In this document: positions 8,905 through 18,360 of the stretch, piece after piece
Layout of the letters: each line of letters starts with the position of its first letter
Position numbering within the stretch: the first letter of the stretch is position 1
Assembly: GCA_022650895.1 (NCBI GenBank)
Contig: JALCQC010000011.1
Span: 1-63,317, forward strand
DNA length: 63,317 nt
Direction of reading: 5' to 3'
From: Bifidobacteriaceae bacterium
Lineage (GTDB): Bacteria > Actinomycetota > Actinomycetes > Actinomycetales > Bifidobacteriaceae
The notes under the pieces: generated by a model
The model's database searches: none
Told to the model about the DNA's origin: nothing
What the model saw: the letters and a program-made list of their open reading frames with translations, nothing else
Translations under genes and position numbers: made by a program

Positions 8905-10212
8905 ATGGCATTGCTGACACCTAATGACATCAGGAACCATCGGTTCAACACTACCCGGTTCAGGGAAGGCTACGACATCGACGAGGTGGATTCATTCCTC
9001 GACGAGGTCACCGAAACCGTTGACGCCCTCAGCTCGAACGCAATGGGTGGCGGCAGTACGCAGGCTCTCGGAACCGATGCCGCAGAGGCCAATAATAAGA
9101 TTTCTGAACTGAGCGAAAAGAACGAGGAGCTGGAACGTCAGCTTGCCGAGGCGAAGAAAGCCCTGCAGGCTGCTCCCGACGACTCCGCCCTTGAAGAGGC
9201 TCAGAGTCAGAACACGACGTTGTCGACGCAGAATGAGCAGTTGAAGGCGCAAGTCTCCCAGCTCAATGCGCAGCTGGATGAGTTGACGGCTCAGACGGCG
9301 AAGGGCAATGACGGTGCTGAGGCACTGAAGAAGCAGTTCGATCAGCTCAATGCTCAATTCCAAGAGATCACGAAGGAACGTGACAGTCTCAAGGAAGCGA
9401 ATGCGAAGCTCACCACCAGCCTCGAGAAGGCGGGCGATGAGAGCGCGGCGGCGGCTGAGCAGCTCAAGAACCTTGAGTCCCTCCAACAGGAGGCGGCTCA
9501 AAGCAAGCAACAGGTTTCGGCATTGAGTGAGCAGCTCAACGAAGCCAAGAAACGTGAGGACAATTTGCGCGAACAACTCTCTAAGGTTGAACCATCCACC
9601 GAAACCGGCAGCTTGAAGAAGATTGCAGGCGCAGGCGCTGAAGCGAGTTCCGAACCGGAGCGCGCCACTGCGATGCTTGCGCTGGCCATGCAGCTCCATG
9701 ATCAGTATGTGGACAAGGGCAAGGCTCAGAAGGCACAGCTTCTGGCGGAGGGCGAGTCCACCCGCGAGCAACTCATCAACGAGGGCCAGCAGAAGCACGA
9801 CGAGGTCATCGCTCAGGCTGACAGTTACTCCAAGCGCGTGCACGGCGAGGCGGATGAGTATTCCGCACGGACCCGCCAGACCGCCGATGAAGAGACGTCG
9901 AAGCAGCGCACCGAAGCTGAGCAGTACGTGGCCGAGATTCGCAAGGACGCTCAGGACTACGACACCAAGACCCGCACGAGTGCCGATGAATATTCCAAGC
10001 AGGTCAAGGCGAAGCTGTATGAGGATACCAAGGTCATCGAGAGCAACATCTCCAGCCTCAAGAAGTTCGAGGCCGAGTATCGCAGCCGCCTCAAGGACTT
10101 CCTTGGCCAGCTCACCGCTCAGATTTCACAGACCGACAACTACGAGCCCATGGAGGGTGAGGACGGAACTCCAGTGGACGGAACGGTTGATGCCAGCAAG
10201 GCACAGCTGTGA
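8905..10212 (+). CDS. divIVA: DivIVA/Wag31-like polar growth and septum protein
   Basis: The N-terminus MALLTPNDIRNHRFNTTRF followed by GYDIDEVDSFLDEV is the DivIVA domain that senses curved membrane and recruits the polar wall-synthesis machinery in Actinobacteria. The rest, about 370 residues, is almost entirely coiled coil rich in Glu, Gln, Ala and Lys. It has a repeated second helix block (DEYSARTRQTADEE, TSADEYSKQVKAK). I placed the start at ATG 8905, which has a GTGGAG site upstream, because the longer frame from 8869 adds residues not seen in the family. At 435 residues it is longer than Wag31 of mycobacteria. The stop overlaps the lspA start by four bases (GTGA). Confidence 0.93.
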   Translation: MALLTPNDIRNHRFNTTRFREGYDIDEVDSFLDEVTETVDALSSNAMGGGSTQALGTDAAEANNKISELSEKNEELERQLAEAKKALQAAPDDSALEEAQSQNTTLSTQNEQLKAQVSQLNAQLDELTAQTAKGNDGAEALKKQFDQLNAQFQEITKERDSLKEANAKLTTSLEKAGDESAAAAEQLKNLESLQQEAAQSKQQVSALSEQLNEAKKREDNLREQLSKVEPSTETGSLKKIAGAGAEASSEPERATAMLALAMQLHDQYVDKGKAQKAQLLAEGESTREQLINEGQQKHDEVIAQADSYSKRVHGEADEYSARTRQTADEETSKQRTEAEQYVAEIRKDAQDYDTKTRTSADEYSKQVKAKLYEDTKVIESNISSLKKFEAEYRSRLKDFLGQLTAQISQTDNYEPMEGEDGTPVDGTVDASKAQL

Positions 10213-10823
10213 CCTCTGCCGTACCACATCGGCAAGGACGGCTACGCACCCGCGTAGCCGTTTTTGTGTGCCTTGCCATCCTTCTCATCGCACTCGACCA
10301 GTTCACTAAGCATCTCGCTGTCACTCGGCTTGCCGACGGGGAGCGGCATGTGATCATTCCACGGTTCCTCTCGTTGCGGCTGCTTTTCAACCCAGGCGCG
10401 ACGCTGGGCATGGGATCCGGCTCAACATGGATCATCGCGCTGGCGGCCGCCGCGGCGTGCATCGTCTTGGTGGTTCTGCTGTTCCACACCGTCTCCATGA
10501 AATGGACGGTTGCTCTCACCATCGCGTTTGCGGGCGCAGCCGGTAATCTCATTGACCGCGTCGCAAACTCCGACGCTTTGAACTCTGCTTACACAGCTGG
10601 TGTGTCGGGTTTCCAAAGCTATCTGAATGGAGCGGTGACCGACTTTCTTGATTACGGTTGGTCCGTTGGCAACGTGGCGGATGTCTTTCTCTCCGTTGCC
10701 GCAGTGATCATCGTCGTTCTCGTTTTCAGATCCGAACCCTTCAGTGAGAAATCCCTTGCTGAACAGGCTGCGGATGAAAATTCAGATGAAAACTCTACGG
10801 AGGCTCTGGACTCACATGAGTAA
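10209..10823 (+). CDS. lspA: Lipoprotein signal peptidase (signal peptidase II)
   Basis: An aspartyl protease in the membrane that removes signal peptides from prolipoproteins. Four hydrophobic helices are visible. The two catalytic Asp residues are in GNLIDRV (Asp116) and NVADVF (Asp158), and the upstream DQFTKHLA and NPGATLGMG segments match the family. The protein has 204 residues, with an acidic C-terminal tail beyond the usual end. GTG start overlapping the divIVA stop; the stop overlaps the rluD start. The secreted nuclease at 53.7 kb has a lipobox and would be one likely substrate. Confidence 0.94.
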   Translation: MTSAVPHRQGRLRTRVAVFVCLAILLIALDQFTKHLAVTRLADGERHVIIPRFLSLRLLFNPGATLGMGSGSTWIIALAAAAACIVLVVLLFHTVSMKWTVALTIAFAGAAGNLIDRVANSDALNSAYTAGVSGFQSYLNGAVTDFLDYGWSVGNVADVFLSVAAVIIVVLVFRSEPFSEKSLAEQAADENSDENSTEALDSHE

Positions 10824-11766
10824 CAGAATCTCCCAGGTGCCGGATGGGCTCATCTCGCAGCGTTTTGACGTCGCGCTTGCCAAGATGCTCGGCATCTCCC
10901 GGGCGAAGGCCGGCGCGCTCATCGCGAACAACGTGGCCTCGATCATCGGACGCGACGCGGATAAATCAACGCGGCTCACCGCCTCCGACATGCTCTCCGT
11001 TGACCTTGAGGAGCACCGTGCACCCGAGGAGCCGGAATCCGTGCAGATGAAGATTCTGTATGAGGATGAGGATGTGGTGGTCGTCGATAAGCCGGTCGGT
11101 GTCGCCGCACATGCGTCGGCGGGGTGGAGCGGACCGACAGTGCTTGGCAGCCTGCTCAAGCGCGGCGTGCAGATCACGCAGTACGGGCCACCTTCCCGAC
11201 GTGGAATCGTGAGTCGTCTGGATGTGGGGACCTCCGGCGTCATGTTGGTTTGCAAATCGGACCTGGCCTATATCGAGATGCGCCGCCAGTTCGCGCAGCA
11301 CGAGGTCGTCAAGATATATCATGCCATCGCGCAAGGGTCCCTCAAACAGGACAAGGCGACGATCGACGCTCCCATCGGGAGGGACCGCAACGCCGATTTC
11401 CGCTTCACCGTCACGCCGATCGGCAAACCGGCCATTACACATTACGATGTGCTTGAGCGCTTCCCGGAGGCGACTCTGGTGAAGGTCAATTTGGAGACGG
11501 GCCGTACGCATCAGATTCGCGTGCACTTCTCCTCGATCGGGCACCCTTTGGTGGGCGACCCGCTCTATGGCGCAAACCCGCACCTCAGCGAGAGATTGGG
11601 CCTTGGGAGGCAGTGGCTGCACGCCATGAGCCTAGAATTTAAACACCCGCGCACCCGGCTGTGGACGACGGTCTCCTCCCATTATCCCGACGACTTGCAG
11701 CGTGCCCTCTCTATTTTGAGGGGCTCCGACGATTCGTCGGATAACGAAAGTCCATCGGCACGCTAG
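10816..11766 (+). CDS. rluD: RluA/RluD-family 23S rRNA or tRNA pseudouridine synthase
   Basis: An S4-like RNA-binding domain covers residues 1-75 (SQRFDVALAKMLGISRAKA). The catalytic domain carries the signature SRLDVGTSGVMLV with catalytic Asp136, and GRTHQIRVHFSSIGHPLVGDPLYG near residues 230-255. I chose ATG 10816, which overlaps the lspA stop by eight bases; the frame from 10744 would lie largely inside lspA. The specific uridines modified cannot be told from sequence; RluD-type (helix 69 of 23S rRNA) is the usual annotation for the gene at this place next to lspA. Confidence 0.9.
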   Translation: MSNRISQVPDGLISQRFDVALAKMLGISRAKAGALIANNVASIIGRDADKSTRLTASDMLSVDLEEHRAPEEPESVQMKILYEDEDVVVVDKPVGVAAHASAGWSGPTVLGSLLKRGVQITQYGPPSRRGIVSRLDVGTSGVMLVCKSDLAYIEMRRQFAQHEVVKIYHAIAQGSLKQDKATIDAPIGRDRNADFRFTVTPIGKPAITHYDVLERFPEATLVKVNLETGRTHQIRVHFSSIGHPLVGDPLYGANPHLSERLGLGRQWLHAMSLEFKHPRTRLWTTVSSHYPDDLQRALSILRGSDDSSDNESPSAR

Positions 11767-11776
11767 ATTAGAAAAC

Positions 11777-14700
11777 GTGAGTACCGAAATCCCTGAACCA
11801 GACGCCGGTTTTGTCCACCTCCATACACATACGCATTATTCGACGCTTGACGGCGCTTCGAAGATCAAAGAGTTGGTGAAGAGAGTCAAGGCCCTGGGGC
11901 AACCGGCCGTTGCCATCACCGACCACGGCAACATGCATGGCGCCTACGAGATGTGGAGCACCGCGGTCGCCGAGGGTGTCAAGCCGATCATCGGCATCGA
12001 AGCCTATGTGACGCCTGAAACCGCCCGCGGAGACAGAACCCGTGTGCACTGGGGGACCAAGGAACAGTCCCACGACGACGTCTCCGGTGGCGGTGCCATC
12101 ACACATATGACCATGTGGGCCGAAACCGATGAGGGGCTGAAAAACCTCCTCAAGGCCTCGTCTCGTGCAAATCTCGAGGGACGGTTCGGCAAGTGGCCCC
12201 GCATGGATAAGGAAATTCTCGCGGAGCACTCAAAGGGCGTCATAGCCACCAGCGGCTGCCCCTCCGGAATCGTTCAGACACGTCTGCGCCTCGGTCAGTT
12301 CGACGAGGCATTGCGTGCGGCAGGGGAGTTCCAGGACATCTTCGGCAAGGACAATTACTACATCGAGTTGATGGACCACGGTCTCAGCATCGAACGAAGG
12401 GTGTCGGCCGACCTGCTGACCATCGCCAAGAAAATCGGTGCCCCTTTGGTGGCGAGCAACGATTCCCACTATGTCGCCGCCTCTGATGCCGATGCGCAGG
12501 ATTCGCTGCTGTGCATCAACTCGGGCTCGCGTTTGGATGAGCCGGGCCGCTTCAAGTTCGATGGCACCGGCTACTACATCAAGTCCGCACAGGAGATGCG
12601 CAAGCTCTTCAAGGACACTCCCGAAGCCATCACGAATACGTTGGAGATCGCCGAACGGTGCAACGTGGCCTTTGACGACCATGAAGACGGCGCGTTCATG
12701 CCGCAGTTCGATTGCCCCGAAGGCTGGGACGCAACGTCCCTGTTCCTCGCAGACGTGGAGAAGGGCCTTGAGAACCGCTATCCCGACGGTGTTCCGGAGC
12801 GTGTGACCAAGCAGGCGGACTACGAATGTGGTGTCATCTGCCAGATGCAGTTCCCCGGCTACTTCCTCGTCGTCTCCGATTACATCAACTGGGCGAAGGC
12901 GCACGGCATCATGGTGGGGCCGGGCCGTGGCTCTGCGGCAGGTTCCATTGTCTCCTACGCCATGGGCATCACCGAGCTCGATCCTCTGGAGCATGGACTC
13001 ATCTTCGAGAGATTCCTCAACCCCGAGCGTGTGTCGCTGCCTGATATCGATATCGACTTCGATCCCGAGGGCCGCATGAAGGTTCTGGACTACGTTGCCC
13101 AGAAGTACGGTTCCGACAAGGTGGCGCAGTGCGTGACGTACGGAACCATCAAGACGAAGCAGGCGCTCAAGGATTCCTCCCGCATCATGGGGTATGAATT
13201 CTCCATGGGGGAGCGCGTCACCAAGGCGCTGCCGCCCTCCGCCAATGGAAAGGACATCAGCCTGCACGACATCTTCGATCCGAATTCGAAGAGATACGCA
13301 GAGGCACGTGAATTCAGAGATCTCTATGACTCCGATCCCGACGTGCACCAGATCACCGACCGCGCCCGCGGCATTGAGGGCATCATCCGCCAGACGGGTG
13401 TTCACGCCTGTGCGACCATCATGGCGGCGAATCCCATCACCGACACAGCGCCCCTCATGGAGCGCTCCGACGGCACCGTCACCACTGCATTCGAGTACCA
13501 CACCTGCGAAACTCTGGGGCTGGTCAAGATGGATTTCCTGGGGCTGTCCAACCTCACGGTCATCCGCGATACCCTGCTCAACATCAAGGCGAATCGCAAG
13601 GAAAACATCGACATTGAGAAGGTGCCGCTTGACGACCGCGCGACCTACGAACTGCTGAGCCGTGGAGACACACTGGGTGTGTTCCAGCTCGATTCCGACG
13701 GCATGCGCACGCTCCTCAAGCAGCTGCGCCCCGACAACTTCAACGATATTTCGGCACTGATCGCTCTGTACCGTCCGGGACCCATGGATATGAACTCGCA
13801 TATCAACTATGCGAAGAGAAAGAATGGGCTGCAGAAGATAACGCCTATCCACCCCGAGGTCGCGGAGCCGCTGGCACCGGTTCTCGATGAGACCTATGGC
13901 CTCATCGTCTATCAGGAGCAGGTGCAGTCCGCTGCGCGTATTCTGGCAGGCTATTCGTTGGGCAAGGCAGACGTTCTCCGCCGCGCCATGGGCAAGAAGA
14001 AGCCGGAGGTGCTGGCTCACGAAAAGGTGCCCTTCTTCGAGGGCATGAAGGAGCACGGCTACTCGACAGAGGCGGCACAGGCGGTGTGGGACATCCTGGT
14101 TCCATTCTCCGGCTACGCCTTCAACAAGGCGCACTCGGCGGCATACGGCCTCATCTCCTACTGGACCGCCTACCTCAAGACCCACTACCCCGTCGAGTTC
14201 ATGGCGGCCTTGCTGCAGAACGAACGCACCAACAAGGACAAGACCGCCATCTACCTTGGCGAGGCGCGCCGCATGGGCATCAAGATCCTGCCCCCCGACG
14301 TCAACGAGTCCGTCGGCGCTTATTCCGCAGTCGGCGACGTGGTGCGCTTTGGCTTGGGTGCCATCCGCAACGTCGGTGATAAGGCGGTTGCCGAGATCAT
14401 CAAGGAACGCGAGAGCGGGCACGGTAAGTTCGTCAACTTCATCGACTTCATCCGTAGGGTTCCCATCAGCGTCCTCAACAAGCGCACCGTGGAGGCACTC
14501 ATCAAGGGAGGCGCCTTCGACTCCATCGATCCGAACCGACATGCACTCTACATGATCCATGAGAGCGCGGTCGACCAGTTCGTTCCGTTGCGGCGTAAGG
14601 AAGCCGAAGGACAGTTCGATCTCTTCGCCGATGCGGATCCGGAAGATAAGCGGGACGCGCTCGGCGATGCCACCATTGTGGTTCCCGACATCGATGAATG

Positions 14701-15346
14701 GGACAAGAAGACGAAGCTCAACTTCGAGCGCGAGATGCTGGGACTGTATGTGTCCGATCATCCGCTCTCGGGCATGGCTTCGGTTCTGGCGGGCATGCGT
14801 GACATGTCCATCGCCCAGCTCGTCGACAAGGCGAAGAACATGCCGGAACGGACCCAAGTGACGCTCGCCGGCATGATCACGGGCGTGGAGAAGAAGATCT
14901 CGCGCAACGGCAACCCATGGGCGATCGTGACCATCGAGGACCTCGAGTCCTCCGTGCACGCATTGTTCTTCGGCAAGACGTATCAGAACCACTCCGAAGA
15001 CATGCAGATCGATGCCATTGTGCGTCTGACCGGTTTCGTGGATGAACGCGATGAAGAAGTGAGCATCCGCGCCACCGATCTGGAAATAGCCCAGGTCGAC
15101 GCTGCGGATGAACGGCCGCTCACCATTTCGGTTCCGCAGCCGGCGCTCAACAAGTCCCGCGTCGCTCAGCTGTCCGGCATCCTCAAGTCATTCCCGGGGT
15201 ACTGCCAAGTGAAGCTTCACGTCGTGCAACCCAACGGGGCCGTGGTGGAACTGCTGTGCGGAGACAGCTTCCGCATCACGCGTGACACCTCGCTGTTCGC
15301 CGAGATCAAGACCATCTTCGGTCCCTCGTGCATCACCGAAGCGTGA
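11777..15346 (+). CDS. dnaE: DNA polymerase III alpha subunit (DnaE1)
   Basis: The main replicative polymerase. The N-terminal PHP domain is recognisable (HLHTHTHYSTLDG from residue 14, then ITDHGNMHG). The polymerase core shows GPGRGSAAGS and the catalytic acidic motif PDIDIDFDPEGR near residue 420, with a third acidic block at FQLDSDGM near 637. Helix-hairpin-helix and OB-fold regions follow in the last 350 residues (TLAGMITGVEKKISRNGNPW). At 1189 residues it matches actinobacterial DnaE1, rather than DnaE2, which is shorter. GTG start, ten bases after the rluD stop, so it probably ends the ftsZ-led transcription group. Confidence 0.97.
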   Translation: MSTEIPEPDAGFVHLHTHTHYSTLDGASKIKELVKRVKALGQPAVAITDHGNMHGAYEMWSTAVAEGVKPIIGIEAYVTPETARGDRTRVHWGTKEQSHDDVSGGGAITHMTMWAETDEGLKNLLKASSRANLEGRFGKWPRMDKEILAEHSKGVIATSGCPSGIVQTRLRLGQFDEALRAAGEFQDIFGKDNYYIELMDHGLSIERRVSADLLTIAKKIGAPLVASNDSHYVAASDADAQDSLLCINSGSRLDEPGRFKFDGTGYYIKSAQEMRKLFKDTPEAITNTLEIAERCNVAFDDHEDGAFMPQFDCPEGWDATSLFLADVEKGLENRYPDGVPERVTKQADYECGVICQMQFPGYFLVVSDYINWAKAHGIMVGPGRGSAAGSIVSYAMGITELDPLEHGLIFERFLNPERVSLPDIDIDFDPEGRMKVLDYVAQKYGSDKVAQCVTYGTIKTKQALKDSSRIMGYEFSMGERVTKALPPSANGKDISLHDIFDPNSKRYAEAREFRDLYDSDPDVHQITDRARGIEGIIRQTGVHACATIMAANPITDTAPLMERSDGTVTTAFEYHTCETLGLVKMDFLGLSNLTVIRDTLLNIKANRKENIDIEKVPLDDRATYELLSRGDTLGVFQLDSDGMRTLLKQLRPDNFNDISALIALYRPGPMDMNSHINYAKRKNGLQKITPIHPEVAEPLAPVLDETYGLIVYQEQVQSAARILAGYSLGKADVLRRAMGKKKPEVLAHEKVPFFEGMKEHGYSTEAAQAVWDILVPFSGYAFNKAHSAAYGLISYWTAYLKTHYPVEFMAALLQNERTNKDKTAIYLGEARRMGIKILPPDVNESVGAYSAVGDVVRFGLGAIRNVGDKAVAEIIKERESGHGKFVNFIDFIRRVPISVLNKRTVEALIKGGAFDSIDPNRHALYMIHESAVDQFVPLRRKEAEGQFDLFADADPEDKRDALGDATIVVPDIDEWDKKTKLNFEREMLGLYVSDHPLSGMASVLAGMRDMSIAQLVDKAKNMPERTQVTLAGMITGVEKKISRNGNPWAIVTIEDLESSVHALFFGKTYQNHSEDMQIDAIVRLTGFVDERDEEVSIRATDLEIAQVDAADERPLTISVPQPALNKSRVAQLSGILKSFPGYCQVKLHVVQPNGAVVELLCGDSFRITRDTSLFAEIKTIFGPSCITEA

Positions 15347-15383
15347 AAGACGGTAGTGATTCCGCATAAGTCCAAACCATGCC

Positions 15384-15396
15384 TATTCTTGAGATA
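15384..15396 (+). promoter_or_regulatory. Possible leaderless promoter (TATTCT) for the 15396 gene
   Basis: TATTCT at 15384-15389 fits the TANNNT -10 motif, and the ATG begins exactly seven bases later, with no ribosome site between them. This is the spacing expected for a leaderless transcript. The -35 region is not recognisable. Confidence 0.4.
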
Positions 15397-16826
15397 TGAC
15401 GCAATGGAACGGCAATGACGCTCCCTCCCAGGACGATCCCGATGGTGACGAAAGCCTTCTTGACGATCTGGGTTCTGTCAGCACCATGAGTTTTCCCGCG
15501 GTAGGGGACTCCGACGCGGAGGGGCTTCCGCCCTCTGTGCCGCCGGTTTCCCCGCACGATCAGCATCGAAAAGAGAAACGGCGGCATCGCTGGATGATTG
15601 CGCTGACGGTGCTGCTGACTCTCCTCGGAGTAGCTATCGTCGTTGGCGGAATCTATTTGGCTCTGCAGAAATCACAGGAGGAGCGCTCAACTCCGGCGCT
15701 GTATTCCGAAGCGGTGGAGGAGGCGTCGAAGAGCCGCGAGTCACTGCAAAAAGTTCTCACCGACACGAAGAGCACGGTGTCGCAGCTGAGTACAGCGCTT
15801 CCGAATTCCTCCCAGGTTCAGGAGTTCTCGGACACGTGGGACCGCGGCGAGTCCTTGGTGAACGATCCGCCGAAATATTTCTCCAAGAAACCCACCACCG
15901 CCGATCAGGAGGAAGTGGCGGCTGCCGATCTCCGTGACTATGCAACCACGGTGAGCAACGTTTCCAAGCGTCTGAAAGCCCAGAAGGATTCCGCGGGGAA
16001 AAAAGATGCGCAAGCACTCTTGTCGACGGCGAAAACCGCTCTGAACACCGCGGTCGAACAGGGGCGGCTCACGCTCGACAACTACAACAGCAAGAAGAAA
16101 ACCTTCGAGGCACAGTCCTCAGACGAGGACGATTCCAACGATTCGTCAGATAATTCTTCGTCCAGTGATTCTTCCTCTGACGACTCGTCTTCCGGTGATT
16201 CGTCCGACAGTTCGTCAGCGGACAGCACCAGGACAGAGGATGACGGCGATTCGGGTTCTTCCAGCGAGCCCCTTTTCGACACGAAATTGGTGACGGATGT
16301 CAACGACGCTCTCAGCGAGGCCACCGCATTGCTCGATGCTTCGGAGGAGGGCACTCCCGTCGAGATGGCCACGAGCGCGGTGTCGATGGAGAAGAGCGCG
16401 AAGACTCTGAAAACCGCTTACGACGCACTGCAGAAAGGTGTCAACGAAGCGGTGGAGAAAGCGGCGAAGCTGGCGGAAGAGAAAAAGAAGAAGGCGAAAG
16501 AGAAAAAATCTGCCGACGAGTCGGCATTCGTCTCTCGGGAGGGGCAAATTCCTGAGGTTCTTCAGGGGACATGGAAAACCGAATCAGGCCAGACCATGAC
16601 CTTTTCTGCCACAACTTTGCAGAACATGCATGCGAGGGCCACGAGAATAACCTCCGACGAGGCATTGGTCTTCCCTGGAGCCCAGGTTGTGGCGGCATGG
16701 AAACTCGACGCGAACGGGGTCTCAGGAGGCATTGAAGACACCATCGTGGGACTCTATCAGCAGGGTGGATCCCAATTCCTTGCAGTCTCGACGTCGTCGG
16801 CGTGGTGGAGACTGACGCGCCCATAA
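15396..16826 (+). CDS. Single-TM protein with Ser/Asp-rich stalk, unknown function
   Basis: I do not recognise a named family. The 476-residue product has an acidic cytoplasmic N-terminus (1-55), a basic stop-transfer patch (KEKRRHRW), one transmembrane helix at about 67-90, and an extracellular region of predicted helices. A low-complexity Ser/Asp stalk follows (about 243-285), then another helical segment ending in a Lys/Glu run. The C-terminal domain of about 95 residues begins at VLQGTWKTESGQTMTF, and its WKT...FSATT pattern looks like a small beta-rich extracellular domain. It lies alone between dnaE and hisD. The N-in/C-out topology is inferred from charge. A role at the cell surface is plausible but unproved. 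Confidence 0.75.
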   Translation: MTQWNGNDAPSQDDPDGDESLLDDLGSVSTMSFPAVGDSDAEGLPPSVPPVSPHDQHRKEKRRHRWMIALTVLLTLLGVAIVVGGIYLALQKSQEERSTPALYSEAVEEASKSRESLQKVLTDTKSTVSQLSTALPNSSQVQEFSDTWDRGESLVNDPPKYFSKKPTTADQEEVAAADLRDYATTVSNVSKRLKAQKDSAGKKDAQALLSTAKTALNTAVEQGRLTLDNYNSKKKTFEAQSSDEDDSNDSSDNSSSSDSSSDDSSSGDSSDSSSADSTRTEDDGDSGSSSEPLFDTKLVTDVNDALSEATALLDASEEGTPVEMATSAVSMEKSAKTLKTAYDALQKGVNEAVEKAAKLAEEKKKKAKEKKSADESAFVSREGQIPEVLQGTWKTESGQTMTFSATTLQNMHARATRITSDEALVFPGAQVVAAWKLDANGVSGGIEDTIVGLYQQGGSQFLAVSTSSAWWRLTRP

Positions 16827-16852
16827 CGATCTGTGGCTGGCGGAGAGCGTGG

Positions 16853-16890
16853 AAGAGAAGAGAAGAGAAGAGAAATCCCTCTGATTTCTC
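16853..16890. repeat. AAGAG pentanucleotide tract and hairpin downstream of the 15396 gene
   Basis: AAGAG is repeated four times at 16853-16872. Overlapping its end, GAGAAATC (16870-16877) and GATTTCTC (16883-16890) form a perfect 8-bp stem with a five-base loop. No T run follows, so termination is only a possibility. The structure lies upstream of the proposed hisD promoter. Confidence 0.6.
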
Positions 16891-16941
16891 ACCATGTAAG
16901 CACCGTGACAATCCGTAGCGGTTTTCGTCACATACCTTGCA

Positions 16942-16954
16942 TAAACTCGGAGCA
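16942..16954 (+). promoter_or_regulatory. Possible leaderless promoter (TAAACT) for the his operon
   Basis: TAAACT at 16942-16947 fits TANNNT and the hisD ATG begins seven bases later, the same spacing as at 15396. A CGGAG also lies here, but only two bases separate it from the ATG, too close for a normal ribosome site. I see no his leader peptide or T-box. Confidence 0.4.
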
Positions 16955-18360
16955 TGACTGCAACAAAAGAAACAATTATCAGAACAATTGATCTGCGTGG
17001 TAAGCAGCTCAATCGTGCTCAGATGCTGGACGCAATGCCGCGTGCGCAAATGGGTGTGAGCGAGGCTTCCGATTTGGTCACGCCGATCCTCGAGAACGTG
17101 AAGAAGAACGGTGCCGCCGCACTGCGCGACTACGCCGAGAAGTTCGATCACGTTCGTCCTAAGAATCTCCGCATTCCCCGTGAGATTCTCCAGAAGGCCG
17201 CGGATGAGCTCGATCCCAAGGTCCGTGCCTCCATCGAAGAGTCAATCACCCGCATCCGCAAGGTCAGCGCCTCTCAGCGCCCACAGCCCGTGACCACCCA
17301 GCTGGCCGATGGCGCCTATGTACACCAGAAGTGGATTCCCATCGAGCGCGTGGGTCTCTACGTTCCCGGAGGCAAGGCCGTTTATCCGACGTCCGTCATC
17401 ATGAATGTGGTTCCCGCACAGGCGGCGGGCTGCGAGTCCATCGCCGTCACCACGCCTCCATCGCGCGACAACGAGGATGGCTTGCCGAACTCCACCATTC
17501 TTGCGACGTGCGCCATACTGGGCGTCGACGAGGTCTACGCCGTCGGTGGCGCACAGGCCATCGCCATGTTTGCCTACGGTGCCACAGGTTCGGAACCGCA
17601 GGACGGAGACATTCTCTGTGACCCCGTTGACATGATCACCGGACCGGGCAACATCTTCGTCGCCACGGCGAAGCATTTGGTCTCAGGTTCCGTCGGCATC
17701 GACGCCGAAGCAGGGCCGACCGAAATCGCCATTCTTGCCGACAAGACCGCAAAGCCGGGTTGGGTCGCCGCCGATCTCATTGGTCAGGCCGAGCACGATG
17801 AGCTCGCCGGTTCGGTTCTCATCACGGATTCGACCGAGCTCGCCGACTCGGTGCGCGAGGAGCTCGCCTACCGCGTTCCGCGCACCAAGAGCTCTCAGCG
17901 CGTGGAAACGAGCCTGGGAGGTTCCCAGTCCGCCATTGTGTTGACGGACGGAATTGAGCAGTCCATCGCCGTGGCCAACGCCTATGCAGCGGAACACTTG
18001 GAAATCCAGACCGCCGACGAGGATTCCGTGCTCGATAAGATCCGCAACGCCGGTGCTATCTTCCGCGGGAGCTATTCGCCCGTTCCACTTGGCGACTACA
18101 TGTCGGGTTCCAACCACGTGCTGCCGACGGGTGGCACCGCCCGATTCGCGTCGGGACTTGGTGTTCACACCTTCATGAAGCCCGTTGAGGTGATTGACTA
18201 CAACGAGACGGGTCTCAAGGCCATCGCCGCCAAGATCAACACCTTCGCTGTCACCGAGGACCTCCCCGCTCATGGAGAATCCGTTCTCTCGCGCTTCATC
18301 GACGATCCCTACAACAAGGAGACTCTCGACGAGCAGGAAACAGAGGCAGGTCTGCAATGA
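16954..18360 (+). CDS. hisD: Histidinol dehydrogenase
   Basis: Catalyses the last two steps of histidine synthesis, histidinol to histidine with two NAD. Family blocks visible: YVPGGKAVYPTSVIMNVVPA, YAVGGAQAIAMFAYG, the NAD/zinc region GPGNIFVATAKHLV, AGPTEIAILAD, AEHDELAGSVL, and the C-terminal SGSNHVLPTGGTARFASGLG. The 468-residue length is slightly above the usual 430-440, because of a longer N-terminus. It is the first gene of a hisD-hisC-hisB-unknown-hisH-priA cluster; the stop overlaps the hisC ATG by four bases. Confidence 0.96.
   Translation: MTATKETIIRTIDLRGKQLNRAQMLDAMPRAQMGVSEASDLVTPILENVKKNGAAALRDYAEKFDHVRPKNLRIPREILQKAADELDPKVRASIEESITRIRKVSASQRPQPVTTQLADGAYVHQKWIPIERVGLYVPGGKAVYPTSVIMNVVPAQAAGCESIAVTTPPSRDNEDGLPNSTILATCAILGVDEVYAVGGAQAIAMFAYGATGSEPQDGDILCDPVDMITGPGNIFVATAKHLVSGSVGIDAEAGPTEIAILADKTAKPGWVAADLIGQAEHDELAGSVLITDSTELADSVREELAYRVPRTKSSQRVETSLGGSQSAIVLTDGIEQSIAVANAYAAEHLEIQTADEDSVLDKIRNAGAIFRGSYSPVPLGDYMSGSNHVLPTGGTARFASGLGVHTFMKPVEVIDYNETGLKAIAAKINTFAVTEDLPAHGESVLSRFIDDPYNKETLDEQETEAGLQ

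Noticed and set aside
12230-14992. A 920-residue open frame on the minus strand opposite dnaE
   Set aside because: It lies wholly antisense to dnaE, whose frame has clear PHP and polymerase motifs. Long antisense frames arise from codon bias in this GC range.
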